Assembly (NCBI GenBank): GCA_034336665.1
Contig: CM067591.1
Span: forward strand, 372,001 to 436,000
Reading direction: 5' to 3'
From: Luscinia megarhynchos
Taxonomy: Eukaryota > Chordata > Aves > Passeriformes > Turdidae
DNA: 64,000 nucleotides
The translations under genes were made by a program, and so were the position numbers. A model generated the notes under the pieces. It searched no databases and was not told the origin of the DNA. It worked only from the letters and a program-made list of their open reading frames with translations. Below, in pieces: positions 21,701-31,654 of the stretch (position 1 is the stretch's first letter; each line of letters begins with the position of its first letter).

Positions 21701-24397
21701 TTCCCCAGTTTTGGGGGACTCAGATGGATCGGGGGTCAGGACAAGGTGGCACCTTGTGTCCCTCAGCTCCAGAGACAAAAAGGAATGGAATCAGAATCCG
21801 TGGTGCCAGCCCAGGGGTTATTTAGAGCCACACTCCCCAAAACTCTGCCCACTTGGAAAACAGAGTGGAGGGAAAGAACCCAGCTCTGCTTTAAGGAAAA
21901 TTCTGCGGATTTGGGTGAAAACACCACATCCTGCCAGGGGAAGGACAATCAGCGTTTGGGTGGATTTTAAACCCAAATTCCCAAAGAACAAGCGAGGTAC
22001 AAACTGTCAGGAAAAGTCACATCATGGGCAGGGCTGATTTCCACCCGAATTTCCTGCAGAAATAAAGGGATTCCAGGCAGGGCTCGCTTTGGCACCAGCC
22101 CCATCCCCGGGGGATCCTCATCAGCTGCAGGGCAGCTCCGGATCAGCCCCATTTTTCCTCTCCTCGCCCTCCAGCTCTGCCTGACTCCCCGAGCTGAGCT
22201 AATCCGGCATCTCCATCCTCCGGACTCGTTATCTTTAATGATCTCCCTCCCCGGCGCCGCCGGCCTCAAAGGTCACCTGCCCGGAAAGGTGACCCGGCTG
22301 TAAAATGACCCGGCGGGGAAGGCGACACCGAGGGCTGAGCAGGGAAAATCCCGCCGGGATCCAAGCTCGGAGCCCCACTGCCGGGTCATCAACCAGGATT
22401 GGAGCTCCAGGAGCTTTAGGAGGGGCAGGAGCGCCCACGGATGCTCCGACATCCCATCGCCCTTCCCTGGACTGCAGCGTCCCCAAAACCGCCCGGAGGT
22501 GCCCCCGAAGGGAATGGGGAATCATTTCCAATCCAGTCGGGCACTCTTGGGCTGGGAGGGGTTGTTCCCCTGAGAAATTCGGGGCATTTCAGGACTTGGT
22601 GGCTGTGGAGCCGAGGTTTGGAATGGCTCCAAAGTCAGGACACCTGGGTGGGATCTGCCTTCCCTCTGCTGCCGACAGCCTGGAACCATCAAACCGCCCA
22701 AACCGGGCTGCAAAGGGGATGCCGAGCTCGGCATGGCTCACCTCGGGTTTCAGAGCAGCCAGAATTGTTTCAATTTGTTGTTTTCTAACTAAAAAAACCT
22801 CAATTTGGCTGCCTGGAAGTTGTTTTTTGGGAGATTGGAAGGAATTGTTGCCACCAGGAATGGAAGTGGGAATGGCTGAGCAGAGCAGGAAAACGCATTT
22901 CAATCCCCTCCAGGTCACGAGCTCGGTGTGGCCTGTCCCCCTCTCCAAATTTATATTTTGTTGGGATTTTGTGTCCTCCAGAGGGATTTTGGGGGGTTCT
23001 GCCTCAGTTTCCCTGGCTCCCTGCAACTCCTCAGGTTAGGAAAGCAAAACTGCTGCTCTGGGGATGTTTTGGGATGAAAGAAGATGAGGAAAAGCCCCAA
23101 GCAGAGGCTCAGGACCAGCCTTGAGCCCAGGGCACACAGGAGCAGCCACCAGCGGCAGGATTGATGTCACTCGGGTAATTAATAATTAATTATCAACTGA
23201 CCCACTGTTCCTGTGGGATGAGGGCAGCAGGGGGGACCCGGGGGGCTGCTGAGGTGGCAGAGACCTCCCCTCCCTCTTCTCCATCTCCCTCCTGCTGGAC
23301 AAAGCCCCCGCTGTGTCCCCTGTGACCCCCCCCCCCGGGCCAGGATCTGAGCTGGGACTGGACCCAACTGGAGATGGGGGAGGGGACAGGTGTCTGAACC
23401 CCCAAAATGGGGCTGGGGAGGGACGCGCTGGTCACACCAGGACACGACGGCCACCAGTGCAGGAGGGGACAGAAACTCCCTGCATGCAGTCATTTCCGGG
23501 CAGATTAATTAATTCCAAACCTCTCATTAATTAATTGCCCGGCTGTCGTGGTCACCCGGAGCAGCTCCAGGCGGTCCCAGGGGTGAGGGGCAGGTGGGGA
23601 CAGGGACAGGAGACGCTGAAAGGGGTGGGGGACAACCCGGCTGCCCCCTGCCCCCTCCCGCACAACCGGGAGCCGCCGGACTGTGGGGCAGGGACGGTGA
23701 CAGGGACGGGTGACAGGGACGGGTGACAGGGATGGGTGACAATAACCGGGTGACAATGACCGGGTGACAATGATGGTGGCAGGGATGGGTGACAGGGATG
23801 GGTGACAATCATGGGTGACAATGACCGGGTGACAATGATGGGTGGCAGGGATGGGTGACAGGGATGGGTGACAGGGACGGGTGACAATGATGGGTGACAG
23901 GGATGGATGACAATCATGGGTGACAATCATGGGTGACAATGACCGGGTGACAATTATGGGTGACAATGATGGGTGACAATCATGGGTGACAATGACCGGG
24001 TGGCAGGCAGCGGGTACCCGCGGGGCTCTCTGCGGGGACAGTGGCCTTTGGGGGAGCAGCAGCCACAACCAGACGCAGAGGGAGGAGACGGGGGGCTCAG
24101 TCGGGACCCCCAGCAGGCACCACGCAGGTGCCCTTCCCCCCCCCCTCCTGCGCCCACCTTGAGCCCCCCCCCCGCCCTGTCCCCCCGTTTAGAGGCCGGA
24201 CTCCCCTCCCGCACCCCCGGCACCCCAATTCCCCCCGTCCGCACGCCCCCCCCCCTCGCCTCTGGCCCCGTTTCCCCCGGTCGGAAATGCCGCAGTGACG
24301 CCGCCACCGAGCATCCTCCGGCCGCGCCGGGGGCACCGGGCCCCCGCCCACCCTGGTAGCTGAGGACGCCGTCGGGCTCGTTGCTGCCGGCGGGCAT
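785..24397 (-). CDS. SLC4A8: SLC4A8, Na+-driven Cl-/HCO3- exchanger (24 coding exons)
   Basis: Plasma-membrane transporter that exchanges Na+ and HCO3- for Cl-. The start at 24397 gives [15 protein letters not shown], as in vertebrate SLC4A8. Coding exons in order: 24353-24397, 18967-19048, 17667-17801, 16154-16289, 15348-15509, 13953-14138, 13134-13183, 12868-13025, 12438-12525, 10549-10694, 10312-10403, 9669-9843, 9297-9430, 8219-8464, 7329-7434, 6402-6563, 5725-5838, 5119-5280, 4327-4578, 3589-3657, 2911-3085, 2637-2774, 1300-1397, 785-872. The total is about 1065 residues, near the human length. The cytoplasmic N-domain is roughly 1-430. The membrane domain starts in exon 12. Exon 15 encodes the large extracellular loop with three N-glycosylation sequons (NET, NAS, NLT), and exons 15-16 supply four loop cysteines. 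The tail keeps [10 protein letters not shown] and KTTVWKAL, then ends MNTETL. Single-base frame breaks occur at the exon 1 donor, near 15459, at the exon 10 end and near 2917. Exon 8 uses a weak GTCTGA donor. Confidence 0.95.
1735..1885 (+). repeat. CR1-like LINE 3' end
   Basis: The segment has the CR1 3' wording: a line about gggcttggagcacctggg, then gaggtgtccctgcccatgg, ending in cattccgtgatcccacaatt. It lies in the intron between SLC4A8 exons 22 and 23. Confidence 0.6.
1913..2592 (+). mobile_element. Solo LTR, family A copy 1 (antisense to SLC4A8)
   Basis: Starts TGTCCTAG and ends ACCAGTACA. It shares the long family-A core (ggagatatctcctgttcatg, catcccactgggagatgctc, cagataaaaactgag) with four other copies in this window. 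Flanks are aaatc (1908-1912) and gaatc (2593-2597), a 4 of 5 match to a 5-bp target-site duplication. It lacks the middle of the family and ends only 44 bp from the exon 22 splice donor. No internal retroviral genes were seen. Confidence 0.75.
3747..4311 (+). mobile_element. Solo LTR fragment, family A copy 2
   Basis: This is a 5'-truncated copy with the family-A core from the 'cccatcctccctccaggag' segment to the CAAACCAGGACA-type end. It includes the agtaaagaactgttattcc region common to the family. It stops 15 bp before the SLC4A8 exon 19 donor (exon 4327-4578) and lies antisense in intron 19. Confidence 0.75.
7464..8091 (+). mobile_element. Solo LTR, family B copy 1
   Basis: Begins TGTTGGGAAGG and ends GGCTCCCACA. 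It is flanked by an exact 6-bp target-site duplication GGCTGA at 7458-7463 and 8092-8097. It contains an AATAAA at about 8021-8026 followed by the terminal segment, as expected for R-U5. It is 628 bp, plus strand, so antisense to SLC4A8, in intron 14. No coding region is present. A 6-bp duplication suggests an ERVK-like (class II) element, which is an inference. Confidence 0.85.
8115..8236 (-). repeat. 28-bp tandem repeat duplicating the SLC4A8 exon 14 splice donor
   Basis: Three complete 28-bp units (8133-8160, 8161-8188, 8189-8216) with partial units on both sides. The rightmost one (from 8217) is the true end of exon 14. Each unit carries the last bases of the exon plus the start of the intron, so the donor CTA|GTGGGTG recurs with exon boundaries at 8219, 8191, 8163 and 8135. 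28 is not a multiple of three. Confidence 0.9.
10000..10180. repeat. Minisatellite in SLC4A8 intron 11
   Basis: Imperfect repeats of about 30 bp built on cacacctgcccaggtgt and ccctgtcagatct, lying just left of exon 11. Confidence 0.75.
10700..10930. repeat. Minisatellite in SLC4A8 intron 9
   Basis: About ten imperfect units of ccaggtgagagcacaacctg, directly beside the exon 10 acceptor. Each unit contains an AGGTGAGAG string, which reads as a donor-like sequence on the wrong strand for SLC4A8. Confidence 0.8.
11177..12170 (+). mobile_element. Solo LTR, family A copy 3, with internal tandem expansion
   Basis: Starts in the tgggttgcaatacaggatg segment matching the 5' end of copy 4 and ends in the shared CAAACCAGGACA. 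It is longer than its sisters because a unit of roughly 65 bp, built on ctgttaatgggccattgtt and ctctctgtgggaatatctc, is repeated about four times at 11340-11600. It lies antisense in SLC4A8 intron 9. Confidence 0.8.
13340..13960. repeat. Tandem repeats in SLC4A8 intron 6
   Basis: The first part (13340-13640) has loose units of 'accttcac..gtgccaaatcc'. The second (13680-13960) is a cleaner array of about 24 bp built on cacctggttccaaaccccac and agaacct. It runs up to the exon 6 donor at 13953. It yields open frames with a repeating Trp-Phe-Gln-Thr or Val-Leu-Trp pattern, which are not genes. Confidence 0.8.
14547..15259 (+). mobile_element. Solo LTR, family A copy 4, with 5-bp target-site duplication
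   Basis: This is the best-preserved family member. It starts TGTCCTGG and ends CCAGGACA, an 8-bp perfect terminal inverted repeat. It is flanked by an exact ACACC duplication at 14542-14546 and 15260-15264. It is 713 bp, antisense in SLC4A8 intron 5, ending 88 bp before exon 5. A 5-bp duplication fits ERVL-like (class III) elements. No internal genes are present. Confidence 0.9.
15620..15960 (-). repeat. CR1-derived fragments
   Basis: Several successive fragments carry the CR1 end motif 'atcatggaatatccagag' with 'ggaagggacc'. They lie in SLC4A8 intron 4. The copies are degenerate and boundaries are approximate. Confidence 0.55.
17002..17659 (-). mobile_element. Solo LTR, family B copy 2, abutting the SLC4A8 exon 3 donor
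   Basis: On the minus strand it starts TGTTGGGGACG immediately after the seven intron bases GTGAGTC of exon 3 and ends GAGTCCCACA at 17002. Flanks on the plus strand are GATTCA (16996-17001) and GACTCA (17660-17665), a 5 of 6 match, so the duplicated target includes the splice donor itself. It shares the family-B body with copy 1, in the opposite orientation. It carries a sense AATAAA at 17081-17086. A GA-rich low-complexity tract (about 17140-17340) has expanded inside it. Confidence 0.85.
17925..18225. repeat. Minisatellite in SLC4A8 intron 2
   Basis: Repeats of ccccaaaaatcccacac with variable ggacacc links, about 12-14 units, between exons 3 and 2. Confidence 0.85.
18780..18962. repeat. 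Minisatellite beside SLC4A8 exon 2
   Basis: Units of 10-20 bp built on aggatctcaccaggatccc, running up to the exon 2 donor at 18967. The repeat unit itself contains ctcacc, so donor-like GGTGAG strings recur on the SLC4A8 strand. Confidence 0.75.
20103..20960 (+). mobile_element. Solo LTR, family A copy 5
   Basis: Has the complete family-A order: gatgtggccagaaatgtg, the catctttatctttcccac segment, the ggagatatctcctgttcatg core, and the gtttacattctccatttc end. The last bases are AAGTAGGACA. It is antisense in SLC4A8 intron 1. Its 5' border is approximate and no target-site duplication was recognised. Confidence 0.75.
23690..24005. repeat. Minisatellite in SLC4A8 intron 1
   Basis: About 20 units of gggtgacaatgaccgggtg and variants (gacaatcatg, gacagggatg), with a basic unit of about 14 bp. 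Confidence 0.85.
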
Positions 24398-24640
24398 GGC
24401 TGGGCCGGGGCACCGGGCACCCCCCGGGTGGGGCTAGGGGGGCCGCCGGCTGCAGCCCCGGTGCCGCTCACACCGGCTCCGGCATCGCCCGGCGCCGGGG
24501 CCAAACCCGCCCAGGGCCGGCGGCGGCGGCAGGAGGGGCAGGGGGCAGGGGCGGGGGGCGATGCCGGCGGGTTCCTGCGGCCGCGCATCCGCCCCGGCCA
24601 CCTTTGGCCCCCTTCCTTCCTTCCATGGCCTCCCCCCATC
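24040..24640 (-). promoter_or_regulatory. CpG-rich region at the SLC4A8 start
   Basis: The GC-rich, CpG-rich block surrounds the initiator codon at 24397 and continues about 240 bp upstream. It probably contains the promoter and 5' UTR. No TATA box was recognised and the transcription start cannot be placed from sequence alone. Confidence 0.5.
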
Positions 24641-24974
24641 CATCCAGGCATGCCCTCCCTGCCCCCTGTGTGTCCTTGTGTCCTTGTGTGTCCTTCACTG
24701 TGCCCCCAGCCGGCCATCCATCCATGTGTGTCCATGCCCCTTCTTCCTCGTGTCCCCTTACCCCTCCTTTACATCCTTGGCCGGCCATGCCCCTCCACTG
24801 CCCCTTCCTTCCCTCCTTTGTCCCCTCGTGTCCATCTGTGTCCATCCTTGACATCATCCCTGGCATCATTCAGCCCCAGTCTCCCTCCTGCCCCTCAGTG
24901 ACCCCCAGCCCCCCAGTTCAGCCCCCAGTTCCTTCAGCTCAGCCCCCCAGAATTGCCCCTCCCAGGTTGCCCTC

Positions 24975-25275
24975 TTGATGATATCCAACCCCCAGTATCC
25001 ATCCCCCAGAATCCATCCCCCCCCAGTATCCATCCCTCCCAGTATCCATCCCCCCAGTATCCATCCCCTCCCCAGTATCCATCCCCCCCAGTATCAACCC
25101 CCCAGTATCCATCCCCTCCCAGTATCCATCCCCGTGCCCCAGTATCCATCCCCCCACCCCAGTATCCATCCCCTCTCCAGAAATCAATCCCATCCCCCAG
25201 TATCCATTCCCCCAGTATCAGCCCCCTTCCCAGTATCCATCTCTGCCCCCCAGTATCCATCCCCCCCCCCATCCC
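24975..25275. repeat. Minisatellite ccccagtatccatcc
   Basis: About 18 copies of a unit of 15-17 bp, cccagtatccatccccc. It produces strings of YPSPP in translation, which are not coding. Confidence 0.9.
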
Positions 25276-26964
25276 CCTCTCAGCCCCATCCCCCCGTCCC
25301 CTCTCTCCAGAATCACCGCCCCCCCCGGTGCCCCCAGCACCACCCTCACCCCCTAACACCCCCGACTCTGCTTCAGCCCCCCACCTTGATCCCCTCGAGT
25401 GTCCCCTCAGATCCTCTCCAGTGTCACCCCCAAACCCCCCCAGGCCCCCCCCCCATTCTCCTCCTCCACCACCCCCCAGCTCCACCTTCGCCACCATCCT
25501 GACCTCCCCCGCACTCCCATCCCCCCCAAACCCCCCATCCCTCCCACCCCCTTTTCCCTCCAGCTGAGCCCCTTTGCTCCCCAGAAAATCCCCTTGTCCC
25601 AGCAGGAAAGGCTCAGAAATTCGGGAGGGTTGAGCTGCCACCTAAAACTCTTCCAAAAACGACACTTGGGAGTCACTGAGCTGCTCGGAAATTCACTTTT
25701 TTTATCACATTTTCCAGTCTCTGCTCCCTCGAGCTCGTGTCCAAACACAACAGGATCACGGAACATTTCCCTTCCCTTAATGAGGGATGAAAATCGAGGG
25801 TCAGTTATTAATTAACAGAGGCATTAATGACTTCCCATCCTTGCTGGTGGCACAGATGGGCTCCTGCTGCAAACGGGGGGAGATGATTCCCCCATCCCCC
25901 ATTTCCTGTGGCAGTTCCCAGGAGGTTTTGGGACAGCCACAGCAGTCGAGAAATGCTGGTCCTGGGCAGGAAATTTCCCTTTTTCCTCACTCTCCCATTA
26001 GAGGGATGGAATCTCGCCCTGCCCCACCCCCGTTTCTTTTATCTCCTCTGGAAATCCGGCCCCTGGAGTGTTGGATGTTGGAATTTGGGGTGAGATTGGC
26101 GCCCAGAGCTCGGTGTCAGGACACCCCCAGCACCAGGGCCGCCCCTTCCCCTCCCCACAGCCCAGACCCTGGATTAGAAACGCTCAAAAATGAACATTTT
26201 CCACCCAAAATCCCATTTCCAGCTGCATTTCTGCTTCCCCAGGAGCATCATCACCAGCTCCATCCCTGCTTGGAGAAAACACGAGTGGGGCACCTTTATC
26301 CCTGAATTCACCCAATCCTCGTTTTCCATCTTCTCCTGACGGGAATCTGCCTGTCCCAAAACAACTCCCACCCACCTGGGGCCCAACCTGGCCCCAAAAA
26401 CCACACCCCACCCACGGGCCCCACCAGCACCCTGCAATTAAACTTATTTTGGAGACAGAGCCACGTTCCTGCCCTGGAAAAAGGTGGAGCCAAAAAGGCT
26501 CCGTGTCCCCTCTGGGAGGGGATTAACTCCCCCACAGCTAAAAATGTCCTCGAGAGCTTCCATTGCTGTCCTGATCAGCACAAAATTCCCTCGTGCTCAT
26601 CCCAAATTCTGCCAGGGGGGTTTCCCACTGCATTTTGGGCACTGTCCCCACACCAGGGGCTTTGGCTCCTGACAGATCCGTGCTCCTGCTTTGGGAATTC
26701 CTTTTCCTGGGTTCCTCCTTCCACCCAGCTCCGGCCATTTGGTTGGAATAATGGGAATGCAAAAATCCCATTGATTGTTCCCAATCAATGGGAATAAATT
26801 GATGGAATCATTGCTCCCGCTTCCAGGGATTCACCTGGGAAATGAGGGTCTGGTCCCTAAGAAGGGCATAAAACCCTATCAAATAATCCCAATAAATCTG
26901 AGGAGCCACAGGACAAATCTTGGGGCAGAAGAGGGTGGTGGGAAAGTTGTGATGTGGAGAAAAC

Positions 26965-27155
26965 TTGGACAAAATTCCAGAGAAAATTCCAGAGAAAAAT
27001 TCCAGAGGAAAATTCCAGAGGAAAATTCCAGAGAAAAATTCCAGAGAAAAATTCCAGAGAAAAATTCCAGAGAAAAATTCCAGAGAAAAATTCCAGAGAA
27101 AAATTCCAGAGAAAAATTCCAGAGAAAAATTCCAGAGAAAAATTCCAGAGAAAAT
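26965..27155. repeat. 13-bp tandem repeat
   Basis: About 14 near-perfect copies of agagaaaaattcc. Because 13 is not a multiple of three, all frames cycle through EKFQRKIPEKNSR-like strings. Confidence 0.95.
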
Positions 27156-28063
27156 TCATTTTCAGCGAAATAAAGGCCCCAGTTCTACCCAGGGCTGGAA
27201 GCAGCTCCAAGTTCCACGTGGATGGAGAATCCAAGGTCAAAGCTGTGGGATTTGTCCTGGAAAATGGTTCCAGGGACCCTGGGGACACACAGAAGTTTGT
27301 CACCAGTAAATCCACCGACGTGGCTCCATTCTGGGGAAGAGACTTCACTCCTGACTTCTCTGTGCTGGAGCTGGAGATCCCAATTCTTCCTGATCCCTGG
27401 AATCAGAACCTGGCTCTCCATTTAACACAAGATTCCTCAGACAGGAGACGTCAAACCCACTTTGGGAGAAACTTGCAAAATAGAAAAGCCCTGAGACAGA
27501 TTTTTCCAAGAGAAAAGAGGGATTTGGGGCTGATCCGTGATTTGTGCCTCATTTCCCCACTGCTGCAGCGAATTCCTTTGGATCCCACTGATGGAAGTGC
27601 TGTAAAACACTCAAATTAAAAATAATTCTTAGTGACCTTAAAGTGCCTTGAGATCCTCCACTCAACCTTCCAAAGTCCCCGAAAACGCCAGTGCGCCTTC
27701 CCAACCACCCCTAACTTTTTATGGAAGACTCATTTCCACTCAAAGGCAAATTTTGAGGAATTCCCTTTTCGCAGGAGCTGCAGCTCCCCCTCACCCCTCC
27801 AGACCCCGGGTGGGATCATCATCGATATCCACGGAGATCAATAACCCAAAACACACCCGGGATGCAAATCTGAGAGCTCGTTCAGCCTGGAGAAGCACGG
27901 GGACGGTGGAAATCCCGTCCAGAGCAGCAGCAGGATCCCAAAATCCCTCACCAGCCGCAGAGCCCCGGGCTGGACCAGGGCACCACGCCCAATTTGGGAA
28001 TGTGCAGAGCCTGTGCCGCGGGTCAGGTGCAAATCCACGGGTCTCCCGTGGGGAGGACGAGTC

Positions 28064-30236
28064 CTACTCCAGATGCAGGAGGTGGTTCAGGCATTCCGTG
28101 CGCGCTGCTGCCCCCGAGGGGAGAATGTCCCGGCACAGGTCACAGGCGGGGGCGGCCCCCAGCGCCCCCTCCTCCAGCGCCCAGCCCGGGCTCCAGCAGC
28201 TCTGCGGGGACAAGAGGGGTTCGGGGGCAGAGAGACCCCAAAGCTGAGCCCACCTTTCTGTGCGGGCTGGAGCTCGAGCTCCACGAATCCCACCGGACAG
28301 TCCTGGTGGGGCTCCTGAGCCTCCCCCAGCGCTTCCCGCCGGCCAAACCAGCAGGAAACTGGCTTTGAGTGACAAACTGGAGCACATTTGTCACCTGTCC
28401 CTGGGCCGTTGTCACCTGAGTGACAGGCACTGCCCCGCTTCCCCCTCCTCCTTTAAAAACTCCCTCCCAAACACAGCCCAAAATCAGGAGTTACCCCCGG
28501 GGATCCCCAGCCCCTGAAGCCGTGACAGAATTTTAAAGGTTTCCATTAGGAAAAGGAATGAAAGAAAATGAGTTTGGGATTCCAGGGACCCTGGGGTGAA
28601 GCTTCACCAGAAAACCTGAGGGGCCAGAGCTCAGGGAGGCTTTAAAAATCCTTCCAGAATGACTGGAATCGTTTGGAATGATTTGGAAATGTGTTTTGGG
28701 TGTGCAGATCAGAGAGGATGAAGGAAATCCTTCGGAGCTGTTGAAGTGGAAGATTGGAAGGAGGTTGAGAGAGCTTTTCCCCAGTGACCGCTCCAAGGGA
28801 TCCTCACAGCCTCAGTGAGGGATGTCCTGGCTGGACAGCCGGACCCCAATTCCCCTGAGAACCAGAAATTTGAGTGCCCAGAGACTTTCTAAGGGAGTCA
28901 CCCCCCTGTGCCGCACCCCCGAGTGCCCAGGGCTGCGGGAGAGGCGGGTGAAGGATGCTGGAACTCCGGCAAGGACAGAATTCCCTGCCAGGCTCCCGAA
29001 TTACCTTCACAGGCCCTCGGATCTCCACCAGAGCCACGTCCCCGCCAGCATCTTCGCTCTCCGGCACCTCCGGGACTTCGTAGAGACGCAGGAGGTGTGG
29101 GGAGGAGCCCCCAGCCCCCGGGTCGGGCGTCTCCAGCTCCCCGGGGCTGCGGGGGGCTCTCCCTCCTCCCCAGGGGCTGCTCCCGGAGGGCTCATCCCGC
29201 TCCTGCCCCTCGGCGCTGCCCCTCGGGCTCGGCAGGAGCCTCTCGGCGCCCTGGGGCTGCCCCACGGGACAGGCAGAGCCCTCCAGGGGGGATGCGGAGG
29301 ACGGCAGAGCCCCCGGGGGTTTTTGGCGTCTCTCAGGTGACCTCTGCCCATCCCCTGTGGCCACATCCTCGGTGCACTGCACGGGCAGCGACACCGGGAT
29401 GTCTTTGGGAGAGAGCGAGGCAGAGATGTCATTCCGGGCAATTCCAGGTTGGTTTTTTTACTTTTTGTTTTTTTGTTTTTGTTTGTGGTTTTTTTTGTTT
29501 GTTTGTTTGGGGTTTTTTTGTTTTGTTTTGGTTTTTTTTCCCTTTCCATTTTCCTGCTGGGCTTGGGGAACCCCTGGGCTGGCAGAGCTGCTCTGTCCCC
29601 TCTGAGTGCGGGCCGGCAGAGGAAGGACACTGAGGACAGGCAGGGAGGGCTGAGGGCTGGAGGAGCTCCCTCAGGGGCCTGGGACCCCCTGTGCCCCCCA
29701 ACTCCAGGGACTGACCCTGCCGGGATAAAGGTGGGGTTGACCCTGCCTGGACAAAAACGGGAACGACCCTGGCAGGATAATAATGGGATTGACCCTGCCG
29801 GGATAAAGGTGGGAATGACCCTGCCAGGACAAAAATTGGAGTGGCCCTGCCAGGATAAAGGTGGGGATGACCCTGGCAGGACAAAAACGGGAGTGACCCT
29901 GCCGGGCTAAAGGTGGGAGTGACCCTGGCAGGACAAAGATGAGAACGACCCTGCCGGGATAAAGGTGGGATTGACCCTTCCGGGATAATAATGGGAGTGA
30001 CACTCCCAGGATAAAGGTGGGATTGACCCTGGCAGGACAAAAACGGGAGTGACCCTGCCGGGATAAAGGTGGGAGTGACCCAAACGTTTAGCCTGGGATC
30101 CCCGCAGGCCCCACTCACCCAGGACCGGCCCCTTCCTGGCCCTCAGCCTCCGGAGGAGCCTCCCCTGCTCCGAGCACAGCTCCTGCAGCCTGGCCACCTC
30201 CCCCCAGAGCTGCAGGAGCACCTGCTGCGTGTCCAT
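28064..30236 (-). CDS. TANK-like protein (TRAF-binding motif and CCHH zinc finger)
   Basis: Predicted exons: 30119-30268 (ATG at 30234-30236 in a strong gccATGG context; acceptor at 30269), 29005-29402, and 28064-28201 (stop TAG). The frames join without a break to give 217 residues. Residues about 8-34 form a helix with the L..E....L....Q...L..L pattern seen in the TBK1-binding segment of TANK. About 36 residues after its start comes PVQCTED, like the TRAF2/3-binding PIQCTD of TANK, at almost the same spacing (36 versus 35). A low-complexity Pro/Ser/Gly stretch follows. The C-terminus has CDLC, then 16 residues, then HLLH, matching the C-x2-C-x16-H-x3-H finger that ends TANK. Inferred role: adaptor of TRAF/TBK1 signalling. 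It is about half the length of human TANK, and a middle exon could have been missed. The paralogy is inferred from motifs, not from an alignment. Confidence 0.7.
29455..29550. repeat. T/G low-complexity tract
   Basis: A run of gttttttgtttgtttg type sequence in the first coding intron of the TANK-like gene. Confidence 0.9.
29705..30080. repeat. Minisatellite in the TANK-like gene intron
   Basis: About 14 units of roughly 27 bp built on gaccctgccgggataaagg and tgggagt. It fills most of the intron between the first two coding exons. Confidence 0.9.
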
Positions 30237-30299
30237 GGCACCGGGCACGGCAGCGCGGAGGGAATCACCTGGTGACAATAATGACAACGGATTAATTAT

Positions 30300-31640
30300 C
30301 ACCCCTGGTTAGTGCTGGGAGGAGCTGCCAGGTCACCCCGAGCGCTGGATGGGGAGGATCAGGTGCTGCAGGTGGGTTGCACAGAGAAGCATTCCAAGTT
30401 CTGTCAATTTATACAGAAAAAAATAAAAATAATAATAATAAAAAAGGTTCTTCCTAAAAGGAGCCACGCTGGGCTTTCCCACCTCTCCCTTTCACGAGCT
30501 CCAAACAACCCAAAAATCCCATTTAGTAAAAAAATCTACCTGGAAAACGTTGTGTTTCCAGCTCAGGAACAAAGGATTGAAGCTTTTTGGGCATGAGAGC
30601 AAATAACGCCCAGCTACAAACGCATCCAAGGAATGATCTCCATGGGTGGGGACACAATTCCCTTTTTTTGACCTGCTCGGCCCCTTCTCCTCCCAAAAAT
30701 ACTCCAGGAGGCACCACCCAGCATCAATTAACCAATATTGGCATCATGGAGGAAAACTGCATTTGTTCCCTCTCTAACAGCTGTATTATGGATTAAACTT
30801 CCCACTTTCCCCATCTTGCACCGATTATTACCGAGCGAAAAGACAATAAATAAACCCAAAGCCGGGCACAAATCTGCAAACCATCTGCAAAGGGGATCTG
30901 AGAGGTTCGTAAATATGCAAAATCAGCCTGGCTTCCTGTCAACTCCTCCAGGTTTGCTGCCGCTCAGCGCTGCAAGTTTCAGCTCGGCGTTAAATTTAAG
31001 CTCTGGCTCAAATTAGGGGTTGGGCTGGATGGAGCCGCCTCCGACGCTGTGGATCCCCCGGGAGGGACGAAGGGCAGAAATCCCGAAGGAAATGCACCTG
31101 GAGCAGGGAAAACCTCCGAGGCAAGGGTAAGGTTTGCTCCCAGCGCAGGGAATTGCGGTGCTCGCCCCGCACCGAGGGGTAACTTCACCCCAATTTTGGC
31201 TCTTTGGGTTCCTCTGCTCCTTAAAACCCCAAAAGCAAACATTTCTCACCCCCCAGGCAGCCAGCTCCACCTCTATTTCAAGTTCTGTTTTGCCTAAGAG
31301 TTGTCTAGAAAGACGCCAATTAATTATTAATTGGAGTGTGACAACAACAAGCCTGGAAAGATTTTTGGTATGGATTTCGTTCCATCCCTGTCGGGGCTTT
31401 TCGGGTCTCGACTCCTCGTTTCCCCCACACTGGAGCCACCAGGACGAAGCTGCAGGAGGTTTTTTATGTCCCAAAAAAGCCTCTCCCAAGCTGCAATTAA
31501 GAGCAGCAATTTGGCAGCACAGGATTCTCATTTTGGGGGTTGGCAGAGCGGCTCTGAGGGCAGAACTCGGCACGGGGGGACGCGGAGGGGTCAGGGCGCC
31601 CCAAATCCCATCCGCGGACCCCAAAACCTTCTCTTTCCCC
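30300..31640. other. Intron 1 of the TANK-like gene, otherwise featureless
   Basis: Between the proposed non-coding exon and the first coding exon. I see A-rich tracts (about 30418-30445) and anonymous sequence but no further exon. Confidence 0.5.
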
Positions 31641-31654
31641 CAAAAGTGACTTAC

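Larger units (their letters stand above)
19060..24352. other. SLC4A8 intron 1, no gene seen apart from repeats
   Basis: A 5.3-kb intron holding LTR copy 5, a CR1-like fragment near 19530-19640, and otherwise anonymous sequence. The last part, from about 24040, is GC-rich and looks like the downstream side of a CpG island. No splice-bounded conserved exon was recognised. Confidence 0.6.
24640..28060. other. Intergenic region with low-complexity tracts
   Basis: Contains a C-rich, pyrimidine-rich stretch (24640-25560), the CCCCAGTATCCATCC array, the gagaaaaattcca array at 26965-27155, and anonymous sequence. No gene was recognised. Confidence 0.6.

Noticed and set aside
22305..23039. Plus-strand open frame of 244 codons in SLC4A8 intron 1
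   Set aside because: No recognisable domain, no splice signals, GC-rich chance frame inside an intron.
23690..24005. Regular repeats resembling a CRISPR array
   Set aside because: Units are contiguous with no unique spacers, and the sequence is plainly vertebrate.
28250..28360. Possible extra exon of the TANK-like gene (frame with GFVELELQPAQK)
   Set aside because: Its best donor leaves a phase that does not match the zinc-finger exon, and no clear acceptor was found; kept only as a possibility.
28890..28985. Acceptor-like CTCTCCCGCAG at about 28940 on the minus strand followed by a short open stretch
   Set aside because: The resulting exon would be about 30 bp with no homology to TANK.
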